Part shown: positions 15,887 to 25,523 of the stretch, in pieces
Numbering within the stretch: position 1 is the first letter of the stretch
Layout of the letters: every line of letters starts with the position of its first letter
NCBI RefSeq assembly: GCF_900637185.1
Contig: NZ_LR134352.1
Span: 2,470,001 to 2,534,000 of the forward strand
Direction of reading: 5' to 3'
Origin: Nocardia asteroides
Lineage (GTDB): Bacteria; Actinomycetota; Actinomycetes; Mycobacteriales; Mycobacteriaceae
Length of the DNA stretch: 64,000 nucleotides
Notes under the pieces: generated by a model
Database searches by the model: none
What the model was told of the DNA's origin: nothing
The model's input: the letters and a program-made list of their open reading frames with translations, nothing else
Program-made: the position numbers and the translations under genes

Positions 15887-18010
15887 TCAGGTCGGCGTCG
15901 CCAGCGCGAACGGCAGTACCGCGTCCGCGCCGCTGGTCCGCAGCGCGTGGGCCGCGACGGTCATCGTCCAGCCGGTGTCGGTGACGGTGTCGACGAGCAG
16001 GATGGGCCCGGCCACCCCGGACAGATCGGGCACCTCCCAGGAATCGAACAGCCCGGCCACCCGGTGCGCCGAATTCGCCGCCGACACCGGTGGCCGGTCG
16101 GGCCTGGTGTGCAGGATGCCGAGATTGTCGAGCCTGCCCACCTGCGCCAGCCGCGCGGCCAGGCTCGCGGTGAGCTGCGGGTAGCGCGGCGACTCCAGGG
16201 CCAGCACCGAGGTCGGCCTCGACGCCCAGTCCCAGTCGCGCAGGACCGCGACGCACGCGTCGAACACGGCGTCGGGTAACGGGGCGTCGGGGCCGTCGAG
16301 CAGGGCGCGCAGCCTGCGTCCCCAGCCGAGATCGGTGAGCCTGCCGAACACCCGGCCGGTCTCGGCGCCCGCGGAGATCTTGCCCGACAACGGGACTCCC
16401 AGCTTGGCCATGCCGGTGGGCCACTGCTTGCGCGGGGCCAGGTCGAGCCCGGGCCGATCCAGCCTGGCCCTGGTGGCGGCGACCGCTTCGGCGTCGACGG
16501 TGGTGTCGGGCGTGGTGCCGGTGCAGTTGTCGCAGCGGCCGCAGTCGGGCGTCCCCGCGTCGAGCGAACCGAGGCCGGGGTCGTCGAGCTGGCGGCGCAG
16601 GAAGGTCATCCGGCAGGCGGTGGTCGCCTGGTAGTCGACCATCGCCTGCTGCTCGGTGTCGCGGGCGGCGGCGAGGCGTTCGTAGCGTTCGGTGTCATAG
16701 GTCCACGGCTGCCCGGTGGACAGCCAGCCGCCGCGCACCCGGCGTACCGCGCCGTCCACGTCGAGCACCTTCAGCACCATCTCCAGCCGCGACCGGTTCA
16801 GCTCGACGAGCGGTTCCAGCGCCACGGTCGACATCGGCCGGTCCTGGTCGAGCGCGGCCAGCACCGCGCGCACGATGTGCTCGCGCGGGAACGCCACCGA
16901 GGCGAAGTAGCTCCAGATCCGGGCGTCCTCCGGGCCGGGCAGCAGCACCACCTCGGCCCGGTCGGTGCCGCGGCCGGCGCGCCCGACCTGCTGGTAGTAG
17001 GCGATGGGGGAGGACGGCGCCCCGACGTGCACCACGAAGCCCAGATCGGGCTTGTCGAAGCCCATGCCGAGCGCCGAGGTCGCGATCAGCGCCTTCACCT
17101 CGTTGTCCAGCAGCGCGCTCTCGAGCGCCTCGCGTTCGGCCGGGTCGGTCTGGCCGGTGTAGGCGGCGACGGTGTGGCCCTGCGCGGTGAGCACGTCGGC
17201 CAGATCGTGCGCGGCGGCGACGGTGAGGCAGTAGATGATGCCCGAGCCGGGCAACCGGTCCAGCTGCGCGCCCAGCCAGGCCGTGCGCTGTACCGCATCG
17301 TCGAACTTCACCACCGACAGGTGCAGCGACTCGCGGTCCAGCGTGCCGCGCAGCACCAGCGTGTCGGTGCCGATCTGGCCCGCCACGTCGGTGACCACGC
17401 GGTCGTTGGCGGTGGCGGTGGTCGCCAGCACCGGCACATCGGAGCCGAGGTCGGCGATCAGGGTGCGGATGCGGCGGTAGTCGGGCCGGAAATCGTGTCC
17501 CCAGTCCGAGACACAGTGCGCTTCGTCGATCACCACCAGCCCGGCGTCGGCGGCCAGCCGGGGCAGCACCTGATCGCGGAAGTCCGGGTTGTTCAACCGT
17601 TCGGGGCTCACCAGCAGCACGTCGACCGCGCCGTCGGCGACCCGCTGATGGATCTCGTCCCACTCGGTGACATTGCCCGAGTTGATGGTGGCCGCCACCA
17701 CCCCGGCGCGCTCGGCCGCCGCCACCTGGTTGCGCATCAGCGCCAGCAACGGCGACACGATCACCGTCGGCCCGCGCCCGGCGCGGCGCAGCAGCTTCGC
17801 CGCGATGAAGTACACCGCCGACTTGCCCCACCCCGTCCGCTGCACCACCAGCGCCCGGCGCCGCCGCACCACCAGCGCCTCGATGGCGACCCACTGATCC
17901 TCCCGCAGGCGGGCAGCGGGCCCCGCCAGCTCCCGCAACAACTCCTCCCCACGTTCCCGCAGGTCCGAAGCCGTCAGATCGAGCAGGTCACCACCGGTCG
18001 CTGAGGTCAT
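15887..18010 (-). CDS. RecQ-family helicase with phosphoribosyltransferase-like C-terminal domain
   Basis: This 707-residue protein has a RecQ helicase core: REDQWVAIEALV, Walker A RTGWGKS near residue 60, IDEAHCVSDWGHDFRPDY near 158, TATAND and QQVGRAGR. A zinc site CGRCDNC follows near 490. It lacks a recognisable HRDC domain. Residues about 590-707 resemble a ComF-type phosphoribosyltransferase: SVLALESPRYPQLTASLAARL, then LLVDTVTDTGWTMT, a near match to the PRPP-binding VDDxxTTG loop. The core unwinds DNA 3' to 5'. The role of the added domain is unknown. Start 18010 places MTSATGGDLLDLT upstream of the core with no better choice. Confidence 0.9.
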   Translation of the reverse strand: MTSATGGDLLDLTASDLRERGEELLRELAGPAARLREDQWVAIEALVVRRRRALVVQRTGWGKSAVYFIAAKLLRRAGRGPTVIVSPLLALMRNQVAAAERAGVVAATINSGNVTEWDEIHQRVADGAVDVLLVSPERLNNPDFRDQVLPRLAADAGLVVIDEAHCVSDWGHDFRPDYRRIRTLIADLGSDVPVLATTATANDRVVTDVAGQIGTDTLVLRGTLDRESLHLSVVKFDDAVQRTAWLGAQLDRLPGSGIIYCLTVAAAHDLADVLTAQGHTVAAYTGQTDPAEREALESALLDNEVKALIATSALGMGFDKPDLGFVVHVGAPSSPIAYYQQVGRAGRGTDRAEVVLLPGPEDARIWSYFASVAFPREHIVRAVLAALDQDRPMSTVALEPLVELNRSRLEMVLKVLDVDGAVRRVRGGWLSTGQPWTYDTERYERLAAARDTEQQAMVDYQATTACRMTFLRRQLDDPGLGSLDAGTPDCGRCDNCTGTTPDTTVDAEAVAATRARLDRPGLDLAPRKQWPTGMAKLGVPLSGKISAGAETGRVFGRLTDLGWGRRLRALLDGPDAPLPDAVFDACVAVLRDWDWASRPTSVLALESPRYPQLTASLAARLAQVGRLDNLGILHTRPDRPPVSAANSAHRVAGLFDSWEVPDLSGVAGPILLVDTVTDTGWTMTVAAHALRTSGADAVLPFALATPT

Positions 18011-18050
18011 ACCCCCATCTTGGCCTACCCCACCGACACCCCGGCGGGCC

Positions 18051-19262
18051 CTAGCCCTTGACGCAGAGGACCTGACGCAGCGTCGCCACCACGTCGATCA
18101 GGTCGGCCTGCGCGGCGATCACCTCGTCGATGTCCTTGTACGCGGCCGGGATCTCGTCGACCACGCCCGCGTCCTTGCGCGACTCCACGCCCTCGGTCTG
18201 GGCGACCAGGTCCGCGACCGTGAACTGCTTCTTGGCCGCGGTCCGGCTCATCCGCCGTCCGGCGCCGTGCGAGGCCGACTGGAACGAGGCCGGATTGCCC
18301 TTGCCCCGCACCACGTACGACCGCGTCCCCATCGAACCGGGGATCAACGCGAGATCGCCCGCGCCCGCCCGCACCGCGCCCTTGCGGGTCACCAGCATGG
18401 GCACGCCGTCGATGATCTCCTCGGCCACGTAGTTGTGGTGGCACGAGATCGGTTCGTCGAAACGCACCGTGCGGTCGGCGAATTCGTCACGCACCGCCCG
18501 GCACACCAGCGACAGCATCACCGCGCGGTTGCGCGCGGCGTACTCCTGCGCCCAGGTGAGGTCGCGCCGGTACGCGTCCATCTCCGGGGTCCCGGTCAGG
18601 AACACCGCGAGGTCCCGATCCGGCAGCGACTGGTTGTGCGGCAGCGTCCGCGCCACCGCCATGTGCCGCTCGGCCAGTTCCTTGCCGATGTTGCGAGACC
18701 CGGAGTGCAGCAGGATCCACACGGCGTCGTCCTGGTCGAGGCAGACCTCGATGAAGTGGTTGCCGCCGCCGAGCGAGCCGATCTGCTTGTGCGCCTTCGA
18801 CTCCAGCGACGACACCCCCGGGTGCAGGTCGTCGAACGCGCGCCAGAACCGGTCCCAGCCCTTCGTCCGCGCCGACTGCCCGTGCGAGCCCGCGTGCAGC
18901 GCGCCGACGTCGACCGCCTGCTGGTGCGCGTTGAACCCGACGGGTACCGCGCGCTCGATCCGCGAGCGCAGCGACCGCAGGTCGTCGGGCAGATCCGACG
19001 CGGTCAGCCCGGTCTTCACGCTCTCCATCCCGCACCCGATGTCGACACCGACCGCGGCGGGCGCGACCGCGTCCCGCATGGCGATGACCGACCCCACCGT
19101 CGCGCCCTTGCCCAGGTGCACATCGGGCATCACGCGCAGTCCGTGCACCCATTCCAGATCCGCGATATTGCGAAGCTGTCGCAGCGCGGCCTGCTCGATC
19201 TGGTGCTCGTCGGCCCACATGAGCGTCTGCGCCTTGGTACCGCGCAGCTCGACGGGAAACAT
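18051..19262 (-). CDS. rtcB: RtcB family RNA-splicing ligase
   Basis: The 403-residue protein has the RtcB signature blocks [42 protein letters not shown] and [10 protein letters not shown], which include the manganese-binding Asp, Cys and His residues. RtcB joins RNA 3'-phosphate or cyclic phosphate ends to 5'-hydroxyl ends using GTP. It is complete, with the ending [12 protein letters not shown]. The ATG at 19262 follows AAGGAAAGG about ten bases upstream and begins [12 protein letters not shown]. The frame runs on to 19490 without family-like residues. No archease or rtcA is adjacent. Confidence 0.93.
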   Translation of the reverse strand: MFPVELRGTKAQTLMWADEHQIEQAALRQLRNIADLEWVHGLRVMPDVHLGKGATVGSVIAMRDAVAPAAVGVDIGCGMESVKTGLTASDLPDDLRSLRSRIERAVPVGFNAHQQAVDVGALHAGSHGQSARTKGWDRFWRAFDDLHPGVSSLESKAHKQIGSLGGGNHFIEVCLDQDDAVWILLHSGSRNIGKELAERHMAVARTLPHNQSLPDRDLAVFLTGTPEMDAYRRDLTWAQEYAARNRAVMLSLVCRAVRDEFADRTVRFDEPISCHHNYVAEEIIDGVPMLVTRKGAVRAGAGDLALIPGSMGTRSYVVRGKGNPASFQSASHGAGRRMSRTAAKKQFTVADLVAQTEGVESRKDAGVVDEIPAAYKDIDEVIAAQADLIDVVATLRQVLCVKG

Positions 19263-19398
19263 GGTCGGTCCTTTCCTTGGTGTACTACCCACGGTAGGAC
19301 CGACGACCGGGGCCGCGCACCTGAATTTCGGGCCGTCACCTGGGTGGTGGACGTGGGCGACAGGCTTCGCACGGAGGGGATCCGCCGCGTCGAAACGA

Positions 19399-20274
19399 TC
19401 AGTCCGCCGCGAGCGCGCGTTCGATCCGGGCGCGATCCGGGATCGCCGAACTGGCGCCCAGCCGGGTGGTCGCCACCGCGCCGGCGGCATTGGCCCAGCT
19501 CACGGCGGCCCGTGGGCCGCGGGCCCAGGTGGCGGCCAACGCGCCGGTGAAGGCGTCGCCCGCGCCTGTCGTATCCACGACGTCGACCCGGCGACCGGCG
19601 ACGGCGAACTCGGTGCCGTCGGTCGATCGGTACCGGGCGCCGTCACCACCGAGCGTGCGCACCACGTGCGGCACCTGGTCCAGCTCCGTCGAATAGTGTT
19701 CGGATTCCAGCGAATTCACGATCGCCAGATCCACCTCGGCCCACAGGGCGGCGGGCAGCGGCCGCACCGGCGACGGGTTCAGCGCCACGGTCGTGCCCGC
19801 CGCGCGCGCGTGCCGGGCGGCCGCCGCGACGGTGTCGAGCGGGATCTCCAGCTGGCACAGCAGGAGATCGGCGTCGGCGATCGCGGCGAGCTCGTCGGCG
19901 GTCAGCTCGCGCACCCGGCCGTTCGCGCCGGCGACCACGATGATGCTGTTCTCGCCCGCGTCGTCCACCACGATCGTCGCGACCCCGCTCGGCCCGTCCA
20001 CCGTGCGCAGCAGCGCGGTGTCGACGCCCGCGCCCGTCAGCGTCGCCCGCAGGGTCTCGCCGAACGCGTCCGCGCCGACCGCGCCGAGGAACCGCACCCG
20101 GGCGCCGGAGCGGGCCGCCGCGATCGCCTGGTTGGCGCCCTTGCCGCCGGGCACGGTGGTGAACCCGGACCCGAGCACCGTCTCCCCGGGGGCTGGCCTG
20201 CGGGCGGTGCTGGTCACCAGGTCCATGTTCACGCTGCCGAGTACGACGATGGTCGGGGCCGCCACGCTGTCCAT
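19399..20274 (-). CDS. rbsK: Ribokinase (PfkB family)
   Basis: This 291-residue PfkB-fold sugar kinase has [11 protein letters not shown] at the start, [18 protein letters not shown] near residue 45 and the ATP/anion-hole signature [14 protein letters not shown] near 240. These fit ribokinase, which phosphorylates D-ribose to ribose 5-phosphate. Related nucleoside or sugar kinases cannot be excluded. No ribose transport gene lies nearby. The ATG at 20274 ([13 protein letters not shown]) is a modest choice, because no strong ribosome site is visible. It is divergent from proA. Confidence 0.9.
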   Translation of the reverse strand: MDSVAAPTIVVLGSVNMDLVTSTARRPAPGETVLGSGFTTVPGGKGANQAIAAARSGARVRFLGAVGADAFGETLRATLTGAGVDTALLRTVDGPSGVATIVVDDAGENSIIVVAGANGRVRELTADELAAIADADLLLCQLEIPLDTVAAAARHARAAGTTVALNPSPVRPLPAALWAEVDLAIVNSLESEHYSTELDQVPHVVRTLGGDGARYRSTDGTEFAVAGRRVDVVDTTGAGDAFTGALAATWARGPRAAVSWANAAGAVATTRLGASSAIPDRARIERALAAD

Positions 20275-20379
20275 ATCGGCGAATCTAGCCGCGTCGCCGT
20301 CCCCGGCGGCCACGATCGGCGCGCGGCGGTACCGGCGCCGGCGCCACCGGACCGGGCGGGTCGGCGGTCGAGCGGCGCC

Positions 20380-20398
20380 TTGTCCACCCTGTGGACAA
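20380..20398. promoter_or_regulatory. Paired DnaA-box-like sites upstream of proA
   Basis: TTGTCCAC (20380-20387) faces TGTGGACAA (20390-20398). The second is an exact match to the actinobacterial DnaA box TTGTCCACA in reverse, and the first matches in 8 of 9 positions. Together they form a perfect 8-bp inverted repeat with a 3-base gap, in the 207-bp divergent spacer between rbsK and proA. Confidence 0.55.
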
Positions 20399-20468
20399 CT
20401 TCGTCCCGCCGCCGGTCGGAGCCGCTTTCCGGGGTCCGGGTGGCGACGGGACGGGCAGGTGGCCTGCG

Positions 20469-20474
20469 TAGGCT
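20469..20474 (+). promoter_or_regulatory. -10 for leaderless proA
   Basis: TAGGCT is followed by 7 bases and the proA ATG at 20482, so transcription probably starts at or next to the start codon. No Shine-Dalgarno sequence lies before the ATG, which supports a leaderless mRNA. Confidence 0.55.
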
Positions 20475-20481
20475 GATACCC

Positions 20482-21747
20482 ATGACGGTAGAAGTGACCC
20501 CCGAGCTCGACATCCGCGCAGCGGTGCACGACGCCGCCCGCAGGGCTCGCGTCGCGTCCCGTGCGCTGGCTCAGCTCACCACGGCACAGAAGAACGACGC
20601 ACTGCACGCGGCGGCCGACGCGCTGCTGGCCGCCGCCGATCGCGTCCTCGCGGCCAACGCCGCCGACATCGCGACCGCGCAGGCGGCGGGCACCGAGGAG
20701 AACCTGCTGGACCGGCTGCGGCTCACCAAGGCCCGCATCGACGGCATCGCCTCCGGCCTGCGCCAGGTCGCCGGGCTGCCCGACCCGGTCGGTGTGGTCG
20801 TGCGCGGTTCCACGCTGCCCAACGGTCTCGAGATCCGCCAGACGCGGGTACCGCTCGGCGTCGTCGGCATGGTGTACGAGGCCAGGCCCAACGTCACCGT
20901 CGACGCGTTCGGGCTGGCCCTCAAGTCGGGCAACGCGGCACTGCTGCGCGGCTCGTCCTCGGCCGCGAACTCCAACGCCGCGCTCGTGGAGGTACTGCGC
21001 GAAGCGCTGGCCGCCCAGGGCATTCCGGCCGACGCGGTCCAGCTGCTGCCCAGCCACGACCGCTCCAGCGTCACCCACCTGATCCAGGCCCGCGGCCTGG
21101 TCGACGTGGTGATCCCGCGCGGCGGCGCCGGCCTGATCAACGCCGTCGTGCGCGACGCGCAGGTGCCGACCATCGAGACCGGCACCGGCAACTGCCACGT
21201 CTACGTGCACGCCGCCGCCGACCTGGACATGGCCGAGGCCATCCTGCTCAACGCCAAGACCCGCCGTCCGAGTGTCTGCAACGCGGCCGAGACCGTGCTC
21301 ATCGACGCCGCCGTCGCCGAGACGGCGCTGCCGCGGCTGAGCAAGGCGCTGACCGACGCCGGCGTCACCATCCACGGTGACCTGCCCGGTCAGGTGCCGG
21401 CCACCGACGCCGACTGGGGCGAGGAGTACCTCACCCTGGACATCGCGCTGAAGGTGGTCGACGATCTCGACGCGGCCGTCGAGCACATCAACACCTGGGG
21501 CACCGGCCACACCGAGGCCATCGTCACCGCCGACCTGGCCGCGGCCCGCGCGTTCACCACCCGGGTCGACGCGGCCGCCGTCATGGTCAACGCGTCCACC
21601 GCGTTCACCGACGGCGAGCAGTTCGGCTTCGGCGCCGAGATCGGCATCTCCACCCAGAAGCTGCACGCCCGCGGCCCGATGGCACTGCCCGAACTCACCT
21701 CCACCAAGTGGATCGTGTGGGGCGACGGCCAGACTCGGCCGGTGTGA
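20482..21747 (+). CDS. proA: Gamma-glutamyl phosphate reductase
   Basis: This 421-residue enzyme reduces gamma-glutamyl phosphate with NADPH to glutamate semialdehyde, the second step of proline synthesis (EC 1.2.1.41). Motifs include [32 protein letters not shown], and the catalytic cysteine in [13 protein letters not shown] near residue 265. [15 protein letters not shown] ends the protein at the usual length. The ATG at 20482 is supported by a leaderless -10. The next gene starts inside the proA stop codon (GTGA), so proA is co-transcribed with the moxR/VWA genes. Confidence 0.96.
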   Translation: MTVEVTPELDIRAAVHDAARRARVASRALAQLTTAQKNDALHAAADALLAAADRVLAANAADIATAQAAGTEENLLDRLRLTKARIDGIASGLRQVAGLPDPVGVVVRGSTLPNGLEIRQTRVPLGVVGMVYEARPNVTVDAFGLALKSGNAALLRGSSSAANSNAALVEVLREALAAQGIPADAVQLLPSHDRSSVTHLIQARGLVDVVIPRGGAGLINAVVRDAQVPTIETGTGNCHVYVHAAADLDMAEAILLNAKTRRPSVCNAAETVLIDAAVAETALPRLSKALTDAGVTIHGDLPGQVPATDADWGEEYLTLDIALKVVDDLDAAVEHINTWGTGHTEAIVTADLAAARAFTTRVDAAAVMVNASTAFTDGEQFGFGAEIGISTQKLHARGPMALPELTSTKWIVWGDGQTRPV

Positions 21748-22622
21748 TCGTGACCCTGGTACAAGAACCGATCTTCACCTCGGTCGACGACGTCGTCACC
21801 CGCCTCGCCGGCACCGGCTACCTGGCCGACAAGGCCACGGCCACCTCGGTCTTCCTGGCCGACCGGCTGGGCAAGCCGTTGCTCATCGAGGGTCCGGCCG
21901 GTGTCGGCAAGACCGAGCTGTCCCGCGCGGTCGCCCAGGTCGCCGGCGCCGAACTGGTCCGGCTGCAGTGCTACGAGGGCGTCGACGAGGCCCGCGCGCT
22001 CTACGAGTGGAACCACGCCAAGCAGATCCTGCGGATCCAGGCGTCCAGCGAGAACGACTGGGCCGAAACCAAAGCCGACGTCTTCACCGAGGAATTCCTG
22101 CTCTCGCGCCCGCTGCTCACCGCCATCCGGCGCAGCGAGCCGACGGTGCTGCTGATCGACGAAACCGACAAGGCCGACGTCGAGATCGAGGGCCTGCTGC
22201 TGGAGGTGCTCAGCGACTTCGCGGTCACCGTGCCGGAGCTGGGCACCATCACCGCCACCCGCAAGCCGTTCGTCGTCCTCACCTCGAACGCCACCAGGGA
22301 GCTGTCCGAGGCGCTCAAGCGCCGCTGCCTCTACCTGCACCTGGACTTCCCCGACGAAGACCTCGAACGGCGCATCCTCGCCAGCCGGGTACCGGAGCTG
22401 TCGACGGCGGTCGCCGAGCAGCTGGTCCGCATCGTGCACGTGCTGCGCGGCATGCAGCTCAAGAAGCTGCCGTCGGTGGCCGAATCCATCGACTGGGGCC
22501 ACACCCTGCTCGCCCTGGGCGCCGAGGACCTCGACGACGCCACCGTGCGCGCCACGCTCGGGGTGGTGCTCAAGCACCGTAGCGACCACCAGCGCGCGCT
22601 GGCCGAGCTGAAACTGGCATGA
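21744..22622 (+). CDS. MoxR-family AAA ATPase
   Basis: This 292-residue ATPase has Walker [13 protein letters not shown] near residue 49, Walker [11 protein letters not shown] near 136, sensor residues in [18 protein letters not shown], and a lid domain. MoxR ATPases load metal or activate partner VWA proteins as chaperones. The downstream VWA gene is the expected partner, as in CoxD-CoxE or RavA-ViaA. The GTG at 21744 forms a GTGA overlap with proA. A second in-frame GTG at 21750 would shorten the protein by two residues. The gap to the VWA gene is one base. Confidence 0.93.
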   Translation: MIVTLVQEPIFTSVDDVVTRLAGTGYLADKATATSVFLADRLGKPLLIEGPAGVGKTELSRAVAQVAGAELVRLQCYEGVDEARALYEWNHAKQILRIQASSENDWAETKADVFTEEFLLSRPLLTAIRRSEPTVLLIDETDKADVEIEGLLLEVLSDFAVTVPELGTITATRKPFVVLTSNATRELSEALKRRCLYLHLDFPDEDLERRILASRVPELSTAVAEQLVRIVHVLRGMQLKKLPSVAESIDWGHTLLALGAEDLDDATVRATLGVVLKHRSDHQRALAELKLA

Positions 22623-22623
22623 G

Positions 22624-24015
22624 ATGACAGCGCCTGCCCCGCACGGACTCGGCGGTCACGTCGCCGGGTTCGTCGCGGCCCTGCGGGCCCGCGGGGTGCC
22701 GGTCGGGCCGTCGGAGACGGTCGACGCGGGCCGGGTACTCACCGTGCTCGATTTGCTCGACCGGGAATCGGTCCGGGAGGGGCTGGCGTGTGCCCTGCTG
22801 CGCCGCCCCACCCACCGCGCCACCTTCGACGGGCTGTTCGACCTGTGGTTCCCGGTCGCGGTGGGGGAGCGCACCGCGCAGGCGGCCGAGCTGCCCCGCA
22901 CGCCCACCGGCGAGATCGACCTGCCCGCTCTGCGGGAGCAGCTGGCCGAACTGCTCGCTCTGGAGGACGGCGGCGCCCAGTTGCAGCTGCTGGCCGGCCA
23001 GGTCGTTGAGCAGCTGGGGCAGTACCAGTCGGCCCGGGGTCCGTCGTTCTCGGCCTATCAGGCGATGAAGGACCTCGCGCCGCAGACCCTGCTGTCGCGG
23101 GTGCTCGCCGGTCTCGCCCTGCCGCCCGACGCGAGCGATCGGGACACCGAGGTCGCGCAGCGGGTGGTGCGGGAACGGATCGCGGGGTTCCGCGCGAGTG
23201 TCGAAGCCGAGACGAATCGGCGCGTCGCCGAGCAGATCGGCCGCGACCGCGTCGCCACCTACGGCGTCGCCCGCCAGGCCGAGGACGCCGACTTCCTGCG
23301 CGCGTCCGAACGCGAACTCATCGAGTTGCGTCGCGGCACCCAGCGCCTGGCCCGGATCCTCGCCTCCCGGCTCGCGGTGCGGCGCCGCAAGGCCCGCCGC
23401 GGCGAGATCGATCTGCGCAAGACCCTGCGCGCGTCCATGTCCACCGGCGGCGTGCCGATCGACCTGGTGAATCGCAAACCCCGGCCAGGACGGCCGGAAC
23501 TGGTGCTGCTGTGCGATATCTCGGGCTCGGTGGCCGGCTTCAGCAATTTCACGCTGCTGCTGGTGAGCGCACTGCGCGAACAGTTCTCCCGGGTGCGGAT
23601 CTTCGCCTTCGTCGACCGTACCGACGAGGTCACCGGCTACTTCGACCCGCACGCGGGCCTCGACGACGTGCTCACCCGGATCTTCACCCAGTCGCGGATC
23701 ATCGACGCCGACGGGCACTCCGACTACGGGCAGGCGCTGAGCACCTTCGCCGACAATTTCGCCGATGCCGTCACCAGCCGCAGCTCGCTGCTCGTCCTCG
23801 GCGACGGCCGCACCAACTACCGCAATCCGCGGTTGGACACCCTGCGTCAGCTCGTCGGTACCGCCCGGCACGCGCACTGGCTCAATCCCGAGCCACGCAC
23901 CCTCTGGGGCACCGGTGATTCGGCGGCCCGCGAGTACGGCGAGGTGATCGAGATGCACGAATGCCGGTCGGCGCGCCAGCTGACCGAGGTGGTCTCCCGG
24001 TTGTTGCCGGTGTGA
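22624..24015 (+). CDS. VWA domain protein, CoxE-like
   Basis: The 463-residue protein carries an N-terminal helical region with QLAELLALEDGGAQLQLLAGQ and a C-terminal von Willebrand A domain (about 285-455). The MIDAS motif DISGS is at 298-302, with a further DGHSDYGQAL that supplies the Thr/Asp-type positions. A CoxE-like VWA protein works with a MoxR ATPase to assemble or activate a metal enzyme or complex. Which enzyme is served here is unknown, because no dehydrogenase subunits are adjacent. It starts one base after the moxR stop. Confidence 0.92.
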   Translation: MTAPAPHGLGGHVAGFVAALRARGVPVGPSETVDAGRVLTVLDLLDRESVREGLACALLRRPTHRATFDGLFDLWFPVAVGERTAQAAELPRTPTGEIDLPALREQLAELLALEDGGAQLQLLAGQVVEQLGQYQSARGPSFSAYQAMKDLAPQTLLSRVLAGLALPPDASDRDTEVAQRVVRERIAGFRASVEAETNRRVAEQIGRDRVATYGVARQAEDADFLRASERELIELRRGTQRLARILASRLAVRRRKARRGEIDLRKTLRASMSTGGVPIDLVNRKPRPGRPELVLLCDISGSVAGFSNFTLLLVSALREQFSRVRIFAFVDRTDEVTGYFDPHAGLDDVLTRIFTQSRIIDADGHSDYGQALSTFADNFADAVTSRSSLLVLGDGRTNYRNPRLDTLRQLVGTARHAHWLNPEPRTLWGTGDSAAREYGEVIEMHECRSARQLTEVVSRLLPV

Positions 24016-24025
24016 AGGAGTCGCT

Positions 24026-24367
24026 ATGAGCGCGGATCTGCTGGCGTACTGCCTGGCCAAACCCGGTGCCTGGCAGGACGAACCGTGGGAGGGCGACATC
24101 GTGGCCAAGGTCGGCGACAAGATCTTCGCCTTCCTCGGCACCGGGACCGCCATCGGCCTGAAATGCGGCCGCGACCGCATGGAGGCCGACGAACTCGTGC
24201 GGATCTATCCCGGCGATGTCAGTGCCTCGGCCTATATCGGTAGGTATGGCTGGAACAGTGTCACCGTCGGCGGCGCGGTCCCGCCCGACGAACTGCGGGA
24301 GCTGATCGACGCCTCCTACGACGCGGTCGTCGCCAAGCTCCCGAAATCCAAGCGCCCCAAGGCCTGA
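24026..24367 (+). CDS. MmcQ/YjbR family protein
   Basis: The 113-residue protein has the family pattern LAYCLAKPGAWQDEPWEGD, then FAFLGTGTAIGLKCGRDR near 35-55 and IGRYGWNSVTVGGAVPPDEL in the middle. The fold is a CyaY-like or double-wing DNA-binding domain, and the exact role is unknown. It begins 10 bases after the VWA stop with AAGGAG upstream and closes the proA operon. The C-terminus KLPKSKRPKA is basic. Confidence 0.85.
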   Translation: MSADLLAYCLAKPGAWQDEPWEGDIVAKVGDKIFAFLGTGTAIGLKCGRDRMEADELVRIYPGDVSASAYIGRYGWNSVTVGGAVPPDELRELIDASYDAVVAKLPKSKRPKA

Positions 24368-24421
24368 TCTCTTCAGCGGACGTTAAGCCGGCTGTAGGCC
24401 GGGCCGGTCACAATCGCCGCC

Positions 24422-24514
24422 ATGCTGGCAGGGGCGTCGTGCGACGACGAGCAGTGCGTGCGACGAGGCACCGGAGAATCGATGGCATCGCGATCGGTGC
24501 GGTTCGCCCGGTGA
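24422..24514 (+). CDS. Possible 30-residue upstream ORF
   Basis: An ATG at 24422 opens a 30-codon frame (MLAGASCDDEQCVRRGTGES and so on) whose TGA at 24512-24514 overlaps the GTG of the next gene (GTGA). A CACAAT at 24409-24414 lies 7 bases before it, a weak leaderless -10. If translated, it would couple or gate the next gene. It has no recognisable protein features beyond two Cys. Confidence 0.25.
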   Translation: MLAGASCDDEQCVRRGTGESMASRSVRFAR

Positions 24515-25512
24515 CCGACCCGTTCGCGAACAAGGGCGGTGGTTCCGCGGTCGAGTCCGGTGCGATCCCCTTGTCGGCCCCGGCCGTCCCGGGCGAGTCC
24601 ACCGCGCCGTCCCCGCCCGAGCACCTGCGCCCCGGCGCCGCCGCCGCGGCCGCACGGCGGCTGGCCGGCATCGCGGCGATCCGGCTGGCGGACGCACCGG
24701 CCGCCGCGGAGGAACAACTGCGCCGCGCCCTCGTCGTCGGCTGCGGCGAGCTCGACGGCCGCGAACTCGCCCAGCTGCGCACCCGGCTGGTCACGGCGAT
24801 CGCCGCCCAGCCCGATCGCGACCGCGACCTGGCCCGCGCGGCGGCCACCGCGGCCGCCTGCTGGCAGCCGATCTCGGCGGCCGACGCCGCACACCTGTGG
24901 GTGGTCGCCGGACGGGCGTGGGCGCGGGCGGGCAGGCACGCCGAGGCCGTCACCGCCTTCGACCGGCCGCTGGTCACCGACGGCGTCGGCTATCCGGCCG
25001 GCGAGCTCGCCTTGGTCCGCGGTGAGTTCGCCGAATCGCTGATGCGGCTCGGCCGCTACCGGCAGGCGGCCTGGCAGTTCACCGAGGCGGCCCGGCTGAT
25101 CGCCGGTACCCCCGCGCAGCGCCGCCTGCACGCCGACCTGGTGTGGTCGGCCGCCGTCGCCCGCGAGTGCTGCGGGCAGGAATCCGAGGCGCTGGGCGGC
25201 TACCTGCGCGCCGCCGGCCTGTGGGGCGAACTGGGCAAGATCGTCCCGCGCGCCCGCTGCCTGCGCGCCGCGGCCTGGCTGCAGCTACGCGGTCCCGGCG
25301 GGCGGATCCGCGGACCGTGGTGGATCACCGTCGACGTGCTCATGGCCGAACTGAACCGGCTGCAGGCGGCCGAGCCAGCCGCCCACATCGCCGAGGAGCT
25401 GGCCCGGACCCGCGGCCAGTTCGCCCAGATGTGCGCGCAAGCGTCGGGCCCGGCCGGGGATCGGGCCGTCCCGGAGCGGACCGATCCGCTCGAATGGTGG
25501 CGACCCCGTTAA
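24511..25512 (+). CDS. TPR-like alpha-helical protein of unknown function
   Basis: The 333-residue protein begins [17 protein letters not shown], has a short Pro-rich linker, then Ala-rich helices that repeat like TPRs: [59 protein letters not shown] and a further [17 protein letters not shown]. Such folds mediate protein contacts. No catalytic motif is seen and the family was not recognised. The GTG at 24511 overlaps the stop of a small upstream ORF. A GTG at 24439 in the same frame would add 24 arginine-rich residues that do not look protein-like. It precedes nadD by 11 bases. Confidence 0.7.
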   Translation: MTDPFANKGGGSAVESGAIPLSAPAVPGESTAPSPPEHLRPGAAAAAARRLAGIAAIRLADAPAAAEEQLRRALVVGCGELDGRELAQLRTRLVTAIAAQPDRDRDLARAAATAAACWQPISAADAAHLWVVAGRAWARAGRHAEAVTAFDRPLVTDGVGYPAGELALVRGEFAESLMRLGRYRQAAWQFTEAARLIAGTPAQRRLHADLVWSAAVARECCGQESEALGGYLRAAGLWGELGKIVPRARCLRAAAWLQLRGPGGRIRGPWWITVDVLMAELNRLQAAEPAAHIAEELARTRGQFAQMCAQASGPAGDRAVPERTDPLEWWRPR

Positions 25513-25515
25513 GCT
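25510..25515 (+). promoter_or_regulatory. -10 for nadD
   Basis: TAAGCT overlaps the upstream stop and lies 8 bases before the nadD ATG, so a leaderless or very short leader is possible. Confidence 0.35.
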
Positions 25516-25523
25516 CGGACCTC

